NCBI GenBank assembly: GCA_033439265.1
Contig: JAVTVX010000012.1
Coordinates: forward strand, 4,515,001-4,579,000
DNA from: Dillenia suffruticosa
Taxonomy: Eukaryota; Streptophyta; Magnoliopsida; Dilleniales; Dilleniaceae
Direction of reading: 5' to 3'
Length of the DNA stretch: 64,000 bases
The notes below the pieces were generated by a model. The model was not told the origin of the DNA. It saw only the letters and a list, made by a program, of their open reading frames with translations, and searched no databases. The position numbers were made by a program, and so were the translations under genes. Of this stretch, positions 1 through 25,107 are shown one piece after another. Numbering within the stretch: position 1 is the first letter of the stretch; every line of letters starts with the position of its first letter.

Positions 1-121
1 GAAACAAGACCAATAAGCAAAAACACATGAATCAACACAGATTGATCGCTATAAATCACTCAACACACTAGCAATTTACTGACAGAAAGTGCATAGTTCC
101 ATAAGGGAAAATAGTACATAC

Positions 122-718
122 AGTCAATTGATTGGTGACAGAATCTTCTTGATTGTAAAAGGTGACTCTCTGAACACCGGGCAAAGGAGGTGCATCCACA
201 ATTGAAAATGCATTATGGGTCACAAGCCATGTGTATTTATTGAAGGGCAATCCGTTAATCTACAAAATCAATCAAAATTACTCGACTCCATCAACCAAAT
301 TGCAATGAAAAAGAGACCGCCCAAAATTGAGGAGAGGGTGGAGAGAGAGATTCTAGCAATATCCCTTAAATAAAACTGCAACTTATAGCATTTCCAACCA
401 GGAAAGGACGAAATTAATCATTTTCCAAGTTGAAAAAAAAAATCCAATCTATTTCACCCCCATAGAATTCAATTGTGTGTGTGCGCGCGCGTGAGGGGGA
501 GAGAGAGAGAGAGAGAGAGAGTCACCACAGAAGTTGGAATAGTGGCTTGGCCTCTGGTGCAAACGGGTTGAGTTTTATCCATTGCAGGACAGTTCCCACA
601 ATATAGGCCCAGCGCACAATCTGTAACTGTTGAACATGAGTCTAGAAGCTGCAAGCTTTTTAAGAATTAGCACATAATTCAGACTTAAAAAGAAGATCAT
701 GGTAAGTGTACCGATCTG

Positions 719-775
<57 letters not shown>

Positions 776-915
776 TATACCTGGCAATTGCCGTTAGAGC
801 AAGCAGAGGAGGAAACAGAGAAGAAGAAGGAGAAAAACAAGAAATGGTACAGAAACAGAAACCCATTTGGAGGGAGTCTGAGACAGCTTGAGTGGTCCGC
901 AGAACACGCCAACAT
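122..915 (-). CDS. PI-PLC X-domain-containing protein, 5' part (gene runs off the left edge)
   Basis: Three coding exons in phase 0 are visible: 915-781 (45 codons), 648-526 (41 codons) and 259-122 (46 codons). All have GT-AG junctions. Exon 1 encodes a hydrophobic core at about residues 18-35 followed by ACSNGNCQ, which looks like a signal peptide and mature start. Exon 2 is a Cys-rich segment with C-x(5-6)-C spacing. Exon 3 begins INGLPFNKYTW and contains THNAFSIVDAPP and YNQEDSVTNQL, the start of the phosphatidylinositol-specific phospholipase C X domain; the His in THN corresponds to a catalytic position in that fold. From memory it is closest to the Arabidopsis At1g49740/At3g19310 group, which are secreted or GPI-type proteins of unproven substrate. 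The rest of the X domain and the C terminus lie outside the window. The ATG at 915 was chosen because it gives a signal peptide in frame with the Cys-rich exon; the N-terminal extension before the hydrophobic stretch is somewhat long. Confidence 0.88.
473..521. repeat. GT/GC then GA microsatellite in PLC intron 2
   Basis: A short alternating GT then GC run at about 473-492 is followed by a GA run at 499-521. The GA run ends five bases from the exon 2 donor at 525-524. It is intronic in the phospholipase-like gene. Confidence 0.9.
721..770. repeat. (GA)n microsatellite in PLC intron 1
   Basis: About 25 uninterrupted GA units lie within the short 132-bp intron between exons 1 and 2 of the PI-PLC X-domain gene. 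On the coding strand this is (CT)n, just downstream of the donor at 780-779. Confidence 0.95.
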
Positions 916-969
916 CTGTAGTACAACAGTCTCTGTGTCGATTCAGAACCACTCTCACTCTCTTAACAT

Positions 970-996
970 GAGAGAGAGAGAGAGAGAGAGAGAGAG
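970..996. repeat. (GA)n microsatellite upstream of the PLC start
   Basis: About 13 GA units lie 55 bases upstream of the PLC ATG. Read on the gene's strand this is a CT-rich leader, a common feature of plant 5' UTRs and core promoters. Confidence 0.9.
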
Positions 997-2641
997 TAAA
1001 GTGACTTCTCCAAGAAATCAAAATCCAGTCTACTACTACTACTTGCTGCCAAGGCAAAAATGCAAAAACAAAAAAGAGATGGGTAGTCTAAATGGGTCTT
1101 ACTAGAAAAAGTAAATGCTTTGTTTCTTTTTTGTCAATATATCAATCTGGGGGGAGGGCTTTTCCACTTTATAGGTTGGTCTCTCTGTTTTTCTCCCTCT
1201 TCTCAATTTCTTTTACCTTTTCTTTTTACTCATTTCATCATGTCCTTGTCCAACTGCTTGTCCACCCAGCTTCTATTCATGTCTCACGTACGTAAATACC
1301 ATCAGAGATACATACCAAATACAATGTATTATCATCCATTGATCATTAAGGAATATACAGTCAAATATAGTAAAATTTTTAGTTAATGTCTTCATTATAT
1401 ACTAAATCTAATCTTTTTATTTAATTTTTTTTTTAGAATTTTTTAATCTTGCCATGCAAACTAGTATAACTTTTTTCAATTTTTACAATTATATTATCAA
1501 TTTTAAAAATAGAGAGAGTTCACTGGTGTAACTTTACCCTTTTAAGTCACACCATGTATTATCATATTTTTTTTGCCATATACCATGTATTATCATTTAT
1601 TGATTATTAAGGAATACTTAGTAATATATAGTACAATACTATATTATATCTAATAATGTTAACTTTTAGATTTTTAGATTTCAACATAATGGACGACATT
1701 GTTTTCAATCTTGCTAGGCAAACTATTCTATAAATTTACTTGATATAACTTTTTCGACTTTTAAAATTTTTAAATAATAGAAACAGACAATTGGTGTAAT
1801 CATTTACGTTTAAATATTACCATAAAAATTTGGGGTGGGGGGAGGGGAGGTTATATATATATATGATAAAATGTTCAATGTTGAGCTGTTAGGTTAAATC
1901 CGTACCCCAATCATGTGAGTGTAAGCTCTTGAAAGGATTGGAGACGCAATGTATCCCGGCAGAGCATTAATGCAAAATGACCATGCCCTGCCCAATGAGC
2001 ATAAATCTGTCCCACCAAGTTTCGTGAAGTAATGGGACATTAGAAGCAGACACCCACCAGTTTGTGGGGGTACACGTCCTTTGTTTTGGTACGGAAGGGT
2101 TGAACCAAAGAGGGCACAATGACCTTAAATGAGCATAGAACTTGAACCTTAAACAGGGTGCCATTTTGCTCAAGTCAAGACAAACTGAGGACTACCGTCT
2201 AGCCGAAGAGGGAAGCCAAACCCGTCAGTGAGGAAATAGCCAACAGCTAAGACACTATAACAAGGTTATCTATTAATATTCAGTAACTTTGACACAAAAA
2301 ATGTATGAATAAATGATGATAAATTGCACAACTTAACAAATTGGGTCAGCAGGATTCATATCACCCCAAGTCATGAAGTCAAAATATTTCGATTGAGATA
2401 CAGATCATTGAAATGTTTCTTTCCATGAAATTTTAAGCAACTCACACTGATACAGTCTAGCATGTATAGCATCCACTGTTTCCCCTTTGGCTTTTGCGTG
2501 TGGAATTAGTTGAGTTTGGAGATACAAATTAGTCCTCTGGGGGAGAGGAAATTGCCTCTCCAATAAACAAAAAAATCAAAAAATTAATGAGAAATATCCA
2601 GCTACGTGTAAAAGAATGACAATTAAATTTAGGATATTTCA
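997..2641. other. Intergenic: PLC promoter side and CLF downstream region
   Basis: No coding region is seen. Two diverged copies of a roughly 230-bp AT-rich block occupy about 1320-1805. The stretch at about 1900-2230 is less AT-rich but carries no recognisable gene. The last bases before 2641 should contain the 3' UTR and polyadenylation region of the CURLY LEAF-type gene, which ends at 2642. Confidence 0.6.
1320..1805. repeat. Diverged tandem duplication, about 230-bp unit
   Basis: The block starting near 1320 (accatg/aatgtattatcat, then a ttgatcattaaggaata stretch) recurs from about 1580 with the same order of landmarks: tgtattatcat, attaaggaata, atcttgc..ggcaaact or gcaaact, ataactttttt, and ggtgtaa. 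The copies differ at many positions and by small indels, so this is an old duplication. Its origin is not identified. Confidence 0.5.
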
Positions 2642-17428
<14,787 letters not shown>

Positions 17429-17547
17429 TGACGAGGACGGCGAGAGACTCTCTCAGATTCGAACAAACAATGAGGTTAGAGATCATGAATCAACAATGTT
17501 GAAAAACTAGGGTTTTGGCGGGTCTCAAGTTGAAATGGAAACCCTAA

Positions 17548-20036
17548 AAGGGTGTTCTTTCTTTTGAAGAAAGCTCAAATCTTTTTTGGGGGCTCCCTCT
17601 CTTCCTCTCTCGAGCCCCGGACGTTGATCTGTCGCCGTCCATCTCAAAATTGGTTTCGGTTTCCATTTTATTTTTATTTTTTTGATTTTATTTTTTAAAT
17701 ATTCATTGTTTGAAAAGCACGCGTTTGGTTGGTGAGTGGAGGACAACGTTGGAATTCGGGTTTGGGGGGAAAGAGCGTGCGGCTGCTACGTGGCTCGATT
17801 CAAACGTTTGCATCACTGAATACAACGTTCCACATTTTGTCTCATTTTCACAAAAAAAAATAATAAATAATTAAAATAAATCGGAAAACAACAACCTAGA
17901 GGATTTCCAGGCAATTGCTGGCTGGTAGAAAAATATTCATAATTTATTGAATTTCTTGCTAAACTCTTAAATTCAAAGCAAATGACCGTTAGATCTAGTA
18001 TTTTTAAACGAAAGATTTATTATTTCTTTTTCTCTTTCTATACTAAAATTCAAATTTAAATTTATTATACGTGAGAAAAAAAAAGATATTATCGTAACGG
18101 AAACATATAGGTAAAGATTTATTATTTATGGTACCACATTCCAGATGATTACTATTGCCAAATGGGGCCTCTATTATATAAACAAACTGTGGGCCTAAGT
18201 GGAAAGTTCCATCTTTTATTCCACGATAAAAGACAAAATAAAAATTAAAACCTCTTCCACCCTAAGTTGTCTTATTAAAAAAAAAAAACCTTCTTAATTG
18301 CCATAAAAATTTATACACCAAACTATCCAAACATGACCCAAAAGATTTTTTTTTTTCCTTTTTAACACGTGCATGGCAAGAGATAAAAAAGGGTAAAATA
18401 TTATTCCTCTAATTTTCACTACTTTTAAGTGTATTTAAAAAATAATATTTTTTTTTTTAAATTCTCTCTGAAAATTTTACCTTTCGACTCCTTTATAAAA
18501 TCTTGAGTTCGAATTTTAGAAATTCAAAATAGACATTAGGATAGTTGGTCTCTGAATTGGGAGAGTCATTCGATCTAGATTAGTCAGCTTACTGGATATC
18601 GATAGTAATGTAAAAATATATATATATCTTCTAACTTGGAAAACAATTTGCTTTTTCTTTCATAATTCATATACGAATCTTCATCGCTTTGGTTTCATGT
18701 GACTCTCATTTTTGTTTTAGCATTAGTAATAATTTTAAGATAAATTTATATGGTTTTGATCTTAATTTCTTAGGCATTCATGATAAACTTATAATATATA
18801 CAATGACTCATATATTACATATTTCATATAATTATTATCCTAAACTTTTTATTCGGCAGAGGCATATCTTGTGCAAATTTCATGCTTTTTTTGTATTATT
18901 TTTATTTAGTAGTATGTCACAACATCTTCATCTAGGTCGGACGAAACTATGTAAAATAAAAAGCACCACTTCTTATAAGGAAAGATTAATAAATTTGGGA
19001 AGTCTTCTATCATCCATCCATATGGATATATTTTTTGAATAGAAAGAATTATATTATAAGAGTATTTTTATAAAAGGTGATATGATAATTTAAATAGAAT
19101 TAATTAAACTATAATTTCATATATTAATTATTCAATAAAAAAAAAAGGATCGAATTGGAAATTGCTTAGATGTTGCTGCCTCTGCAAAATCTGCGGCCGC
19201 TGTCAACTCACGGTATGCAAAGAATGGTATTTTGTTGTGTCGATTCTCCCATTTGGATAAATAATTACCTCTTTAAAATTTTTTCTTTTTAAAATATTTA
19301 ATATTCATATTTTTTTTATATCTTCACTTAAATTTTTATGGGTTAATATTTACTTCAAAATGGGTAAATATTACTTTAGTGGGGATATTAAAAATAAATA
19401 TAAATAAAAATATTGCCGGAGAAAATAAAAATTAAATTTAACTTTTTAAATGGGAATATTAAAAAAATAATAAATTTAAAAAGACCTATGTGCTATTCCA
19501 TCAGATCACAATATGGATGAGTTGATAGTCTAGTTATCAAGATTGAGCAAAGCAAAGTGGTCGCCTTTTATCTTTGAAGTTACATTAAATACTTAATTTT
19601 CCATTCCTAAATTACCAATGGCCTCTGAGACATCCAAAAGAGTGATCCTAACAGGCAATTTGCTCTTTTCAAATATCCCCATTAATCCCGATGACTTAAA
19701 AAATGAGAAAGAACTCCCAAAAAAATCCTCGTCCTCTAGTTCTTGTCGTTCATGATTCGGCAGTGAAAATGATGCGATGAATACTTAATTATAGTCAGAC
19801 CAATACTGCTTGTCCAAATCTTTTTAGCTTAAATCACAACTCTGGCATCTGACCGCGGCTGATCCAGCTTGGTTACATGATAACATCACCCCTTCTCGTG
19901 CTAAAAATTCAAGTACTTGTCCAATGTACGATGTTTTATTCAAATAGTATTACACACCATTCTCATAACCAAGTACAATTGATATGGATCATAGGAAACC
20001 GAGAAAATAAAAGAAATCTAGTCCATTTGTTCATAG
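17548..20036. other. Intergenic: CLF promoter side to GRAS pair
   Basis: AT-rich DNA with poly-A and poly-T runs and no credible gene. The first few hundred bases next to CLF are moderately GC-rich and probably hold its promoter and 5' UTR. An open frame at 18689-19042 encodes an AT-driven low-complexity peptide with no recognisable family. Nothing else is identified. Confidence 0.6.
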
Positions 20037-21746
20037 ATGGAGAGTTCCTTTTTTCCATTTTCTATGCTTGAATGTGATCAAATCCAATATGGTTTTGACC
20101 AGGAAGTTTTTACAACAACAGATGTTTCAGAGTTGAACAGGAAGCAACAAGACATCATGCTCGATGTGGGGCAGTCTCAATCAACCAATGCCTTTGATCC
20201 TCAATGTTGTTTTTTCCCACCGCCCATTTCATATGACCGGGGAACGGATGATGATTTCCGACTTGATGAGATTTTGCAGCAAATTCAGCCATTTCAGGAT
20301 GCAGCAAATGATTATATCCAATCTGAAATTCCCAAGCTCGTTGAAGTTGACAATGAAAAGCAAGGAAACTCTTTCACTTTAGCCTCTTTGGAGCTTCTTA
20401 GCAGTTTCAAGCAGAGAGTCAAGAAGTTCAAGTATGAGAAACCAACCAACGTGCACGAAAAGACACCAAATCCTAGTCGTGGAAGATTATCCACTGAAGA
20501 GATTTGAGCGTTGCCATAGAAAGGTTTATTCAACATTCAACACAAAATGATGCCAACTTTTCCTTCTTAGTGCATCCTTATGGATCTTCTCTCTCTGGCC
20601 TTCCCTTCAAAGATATGAAAACTATGGAAATGCCACAATCTTTTTGCAGTAGCTGAGAAGATCGGCTGCAAAGAGTTCGAGCAGGCATGCAAGTGGCTCA
20701 AACACTCTGATTGGATTCAATCCAAAAGTGGCAGTTCAGTTAAGAGAGTTGCATTTTACTTTGTTGAAGCTCTTCGTGAGAAAATTGCTCACGAGGCAGG
20801 AAAAGACAATGAAGCAAGCTTTGAGGAGAAAAGTGAAGTGATCACTGCTGCCCTAGATCTTGACCTTGCAACTCTCATTTTCCACGAAAATGTTCCCATA
20901 ACTCAAGTACTAATGTTCGTGGGGGTGCAAACTATGTTGAGACTGTAGCATCATCAACTAAGATTCATGTCATTGATCTTGTATTCAGGTGTGGTTGTCA
21001 ATGGACAGTACTAGTTCAAGCATTGGCTGATCGCAAAGACTGCCTGATCAGGCATCTTAACATAACAGCTATTGGAGAAACAAAAAAGCAGAAATTGGAG
21101 GAAGTAGGCAAGAGATTGTCGAGCTTTGCAGAGTCTGTCAACTTGCCTTTTTCTTTCAAGGGTATTTATGTATCAGAAATGGGTGAGCTTGAGGAAGAAG
21201 TTTTCAACATAGAAGCTGATGAAGCTGTCATTGTTCATTCTCCATTTATACTGAGAAGCATGATCTCGAAGCCTAAATGTTTGAAATCTTTAATAAGAGC
21301 CCTCATAAAGCTGAATCCGTGTCTGATCATGGTTTCTGAAGTCAATGCAAACCTTAATTCACGTTCATTTGTAGTCTGTTTTGCAGAAGCACATCTATAT
21401 TACAGTGCATTCTTTGATTGCATAGAAGCCTGCGTGAAGGCGGAGAGTTCAGCTAGAATGGTGTTGGAGACTATGTATTTTGATGAGGGAATAAGGAACA
21501 TTGTTGCAAGGGAAGGTGAGGAGAGGATTAATCGAAGCATTAAGCTGAAAAGTTTGGAGGGCATTTTTTGCAAGATTTGGATTGAAGGAAATTGAGCTAA
21601 ACAACTAGTCAATCAACCTAGATAATATGGTTCTTAAGCAAAGCAATTATGGGAATTTTTGCACATTGGATAAGACAGGGAAGTTCCTTACGGTTGGTTG
21701 GAAGGGCAACCCTTTGTTTTCAGTTTCAGCTTGGAAAATCCATTGA
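20037..21746 (+). pseudogene. GRAS-family pseudogene, DELLA-RGL1-like
   Basis: This is a broken tandem relative of the intact GRAS gene at 22836. The 5' part (20037-20507) encodes a Met start and FTLASLELLSSFKQRVKKF, matching MASLELLSNFGNSFKKM in the neighbour, then stops at TGA 20505-20507 after LSTEEI. Later segments in other frames keep recognisable pieces: RFIQHSTQNDANF near 20520-20560, AVAEKIGCKEFEQACKWLK near 20646-20705, and KIHVIDLVFRCGCQWTVLVQAL near 20960-21025, the VHIID core. A long open stretch at 21023-21595 covers the second leucine-heptad and PFYRE regions. The SAW end (FSVSAWKIH) finishes with TGA at 21744-21746. Frame shifts occur near 20510, 20630, 20925 and 21590, so a full GRAS protein cannot be made. 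As host-gene decay this is ordinary duplicate loss; transcription is unknown. Confidence 0.9.
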
Positions 21747-22835
21747 GAGCAATGACGGGAGGAAATGCTAACTGAGGTTGTGAGGATTCACCGGGAGTAT
21801 AGCCAAAATTTTTAAGTTCACATCACATTTATAGTCTTGTGATCTTCCTCAATTCAATTGAAATGAAACTTCTTGTATGTTCTAGAGGTTCCTAACTTTG
21901 CAGAAACACCTCAGTCATACACAAACGGTGTTATCTCCCCAAACAAGCAGTGATTCATTCACAAGTTATCCCCCTAGGTCAAGTTATCCCCAAACCCTGA
22001 AAGTAAATTATAAACTCTCCACATGGCGATCCTTTAGAAGTCTCAAAAGCCAAGTAAACTAGTTTGGACTCTCCAAATGGTAGGAGATCCAATATACCAT
22101 ATGGTCATTATCAATTTCTTGTAAGAGCTACTATTGACTCAACTCTACATAATTTTTGTAATCCACTATCTGACCTAAACCAGCTGTTTTCCATTAATAG
22201 AATATCCGTTGTCCAAGTATATGCTGTGAAGTTGCAGCTGATGCCCCCAACAAGCTTATAGGGTATAGAAAAATGCCCCACCAGATGCAAGTGCAGTCAA
22301 TGATGGCAAAAGATCACAATGTACAAGAATATCGCAGTTTGTTTACTCAATCTTCATCTTGAAACCTTTTTTCTTTTGCTTTCAATGTGAAACGAATTAT
22401 TTCATTTTTCTTTACCTTGAAACCGAGGAAATTCTAAATTGGCCTGCTTCATTCAGTACCTTCTCTTTATAGGTAGCTCCAATAATTCTGTCTCCATGAA
22501 TTGGTCATATGTCCTGAATTTAGTGTAGTATTTCGGTTCTAGTATTTGTCTAAGCCATAATCTGGTCTTAAACTTAAATTTAATGAAAAGCCTTTGTTTT
22601 TTTGGCTACTGCCGGCAAGGCCGGCAGCCTAAAATGTTAAAAAAGTTGCAGTTTTTCCAACATAGATTTGGCTTTTTTTATGTTGGCATATGTCATATTG
22701 ACCTATTCTTTGAATAATGCAAAATGGTGGAAAACAGTTCAGTATTCAAAATGATGTTGAACCTTAATATTATTATTCTACATTTGAGTAAGATAAAGGA
22801 TTGTAATTTTGTAGAATAATCATCATACCAGAAAC
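21747..22835. other. Intergenic spacer between GRAS pseudogene and GRAS gene
   Basis: About 1.1 kb with no coding region. A perfect 8-bp GC-rich hairpin with a 3-base loop is at 22609-22627. The final few hundred bases are AT-rich and should include the promoter and leader of the GRAS gene starting at 22836. Confidence 0.6.
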
Positions 22836-24488
22836 ATGTTCTCCCCTTTTCCCTTTTCTGATCATAATGAAATTCAAGTTGGGTATGGTCTTAGGAAAGA
22901 ATTTTCATTCCAAAAGCAGCAGATTGAAACAACATTCTCTGGCTATGGCTTTGATCAAGAACCATTTTCAGAATGCTGGTCCTGGAATGATATCAGTTTG
23001 GATCAAACTCACCCTGAAAATCAGCCAAGGCAGGAGATGAAAATGCCAAATGATGTCCATTATGAAGATTTAAAACTTGGTGAGGCCAAGAAGACTGTGT
23101 CACATTCACTTTCTATGGCATCTTTGGAGTTACTTAGCAACTTTGGAAATAGCTTCAAGAAGATGAAGGGAGAAAAATGTATTGAAGAAAGCAGTAAAAA
23201 TCAAAGGGGTAACCAGAGATTGTCCCCTGTGGAAGTTGCAAGGGTTGCTGGAGCGAGGTTCATTCATTACTCAAGCCAAAGAAATGTTGGCTTGTTCTTA
23301 CATATGCACCCTTTTGACCATACTCTCACCAGCCTATCCGAAGAAGAAACAAGAGATGTTGAGCTACTCTATATACTTTTCGCTGCAGTTGAGAAGATCA
23401 ATGACAAGGAATTTGGCCAAGCAGCCAAGTGGCTCGACCGTTGTGATTGGATTTCATCAAAACTTGGGGATCCAGTTCAGCGTGTTGCTTTCCATTTTGC
23501 TGAGGCTCTTCGTGAGAAACTTGCTTTGGAAACAGGAAAGATGTGCGCAAAAGGTTTGGAGGAGAAGGGCAAGAGCGAAATGATTGATGCTGCATTGGAT
23601 TTTGAGCTTGTGACTCTAGTATGGCACAAGGAAATCCCCCTTCCCCAAGCTATGACCTTCAGCTCTGTACAGGCTTTACTAGAAGGTGTCTCATCTGCAC
23701 GCAGAATTCATCTGATAGATCTTGCAATAAGAGGAGGCATTCAATGGACAATCTTCATGCAAGCATTGACAGAACGCAGAGAATATCCTATCGATCTTCT
23801 GAAAATATCTGCCGTTGGAATTAGAGGTGGGCAGAAGATAGATGAGGTAGGCATGAACCTAGAAAACTTTGCCAAATCACTAAATATACCGTTTGTATTC
23901 GAAAAAATTTTTGTGTCAGACTTGGATAAGCTCAAGGAAGAACATTTCCACATAGAAGATAATGAAGCTGTAGCAGTCTTCTGTTCAAACATACTTAGAA
24001 CTATGGTGTCAAGGCCTAAATGCTTGGAGTCTCTAATGCTAGTGTTAAGAAGGCTCAATCCATCTATTATGTTGGTCAACGAAGTTGAAGCAAATCACAA
24101 CTCTCTATCCTTCGTGGATCGATTCATTGAGGCGCTGTTCTTCTATGGTGCATATTTTGATTGTCTAGATGCTTGTATGAGTCCAGATAACAGGTATAGG
24201 CAGGCAATTGAGCTGGTTTATTTACGTGAGGGGATTCACAACACCGTTGCAGTTGAAGGTGATGAGAGACTCAATAGGAATGTGAAGATTGAAGTTTGGA
24301 GAGCATTTTTTGCGAGGTTTGGAATGGAAGAAATTGAGCTTGGTGAATCAGCACTGTATCAGGGAAGCTTGGTTGTCAGGCAATTCGCTTGTGGTAACTT
24401 TTGCACATTTGACAAGATAGGAAAGTTCCTCACTATTGGGTGGAAGGGTACTCCTGTATTCTCTGTCTCTGCTTGGAAGTTCCAGTGA
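22836..24488 (+). CDS. GRAS-family transcriptional regulator, DELLA-RGL1-like without DELLA motif
   Basis: A single uninterrupted exon encodes 550 aa. GRAS proteins are plant nuclear regulators that act mainly through protein partners. Domains in order: a variable N terminus (1-90) without the DELLA or TVHYNP motifs; MASLELLSNFGNSFKKM at 94-110; RLSPVEVARVAGARFIHYS at 128-146; first leucine heptad about 172-265; VHIID core as IHLIDLAIRGGIQWTIF at 291-307; second leucine heptad about 335-375; PFYRE region about 375-470 (EALFFYGAYFDCLDA, REGIHNTVAVEGDER); SAW region about 480-550 with W488, W536 and terminal AWKF. This matches a subfamily usually annotated DELLA protein RGL1-like. Because the GA-responsive DELLA motif is absent, a direct role as a gibberellin-degraded repressor is unlikely. 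The start at 22836 gives the full conserved N-terminal block. A pseudogene copy lies 1.1 kb upstream in the same orientation. A short GA run follows the stop. Confidence 0.93.
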   Translation: MFSPFPFSDHNEIQVGYGLRKEFSFQKQQIETTFSGYGFDQEPFSECWSWNDISLDQTHPENQPRQEMKMPNDVHYEDLKLGEAKKTVSHSLSMASLELLSNFGNSFKKMKGEKCIEESSKNQRGNQRLSPVEVARVAGARFIHYSSQRNVGLFLHMHPFDHTLTSLSEEETRDVELLYILFAAVEKINDKEFGQAAKWLDRCDWISSKLGDPVQRVAFHFAEALREKLALETGKMCAKGLEEKGKSEMIDAALDFELVTLVWHKEIPLPQAMTFSSVQALLEGVSSARRIHLIDLAIRGGIQWTIFMQALTERREYPIDLLKISAVGIRGGQKIDEVGMNLENFAKSLNIPFVFEKIFVSDLDKLKEEHFHIEDNEAVAVFCSNILRTMVSRPKCLESLMLVLRRLNPSIMLVNEVEANHNSLSFVDRFIEALFFYGAYFDCLDACMSPDNRYRQAIELVYLREGIHNTVAVEGDERLNRNVKIEVWRAFFARFGMEEIELGESALYQGSLVVRQFACGNFCTFDKIGKFLTIGWKGTPVFSVSAWKFQ

Positions 24489-25107
24489 GAGAGAGAGAGA
24501 GATGATTAAGCTTGCCCAGAAAATCTATATTGTCTAAAAAACTTGACCAAAACCAACCACCATATGGTCTGTCTATATGTTTGTTTCTAATTCAAAGATC
24601 CAAGCAATGGAGTGTAATGCTAGATGGACAGATTCATAGTACTCCAAATTTTTCTGAGCTCAAATAAAAATGGAAACTGTTGCGATTCTCAATCACCTTA
24701 ATCAAAACAATATGAACCAGTGGAAACACCTCTTTTGCTGCTTTACTGAATAACCTGTATGCTGCAATTGCCCAAAAGCAATAGGCAGAGTCATCTAATT
24801 TTCACAACAAAAAAAATGCCAAGTTGATGAATCCATCAACCTGAACACTTTCCCAAATCCACATTCGGATGCTTTCCCACAAGCCCCTTCTCACTCTCTC
24901 TCTTCAGGCTAAACCCTAAATTATTTTTGCTTCTTTTTTATACAAAGCACCAGTAAAGACAACGTTGGAATCTGTCTCCCCTCTCTCTTATAAACAAACA
25001 GAAAATGTCAACCTTATTGCATGCCTTGCTGTTTTGAAACCAAACTCCACCTCCAAATATGGCGCTAGTCCGTTCAAGCACTCATTCTTTAGTAGAGGGC
25101 TGGCAGG
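24489..25107. other. Intergenic between convergent GRAS and FPP genes
   Basis: About 620 bp between the GRAS stop and the FPP stop, which face each other. It should hold both 3' UTRs. No other feature is seen. Confidence 0.7.

Noticed and set aside
18689-19042. 117-codon open frame in the CLF-GRAS spacer
   Set aside because: AT-driven composition, no family resemblance, no supporting splice or neighbour context.
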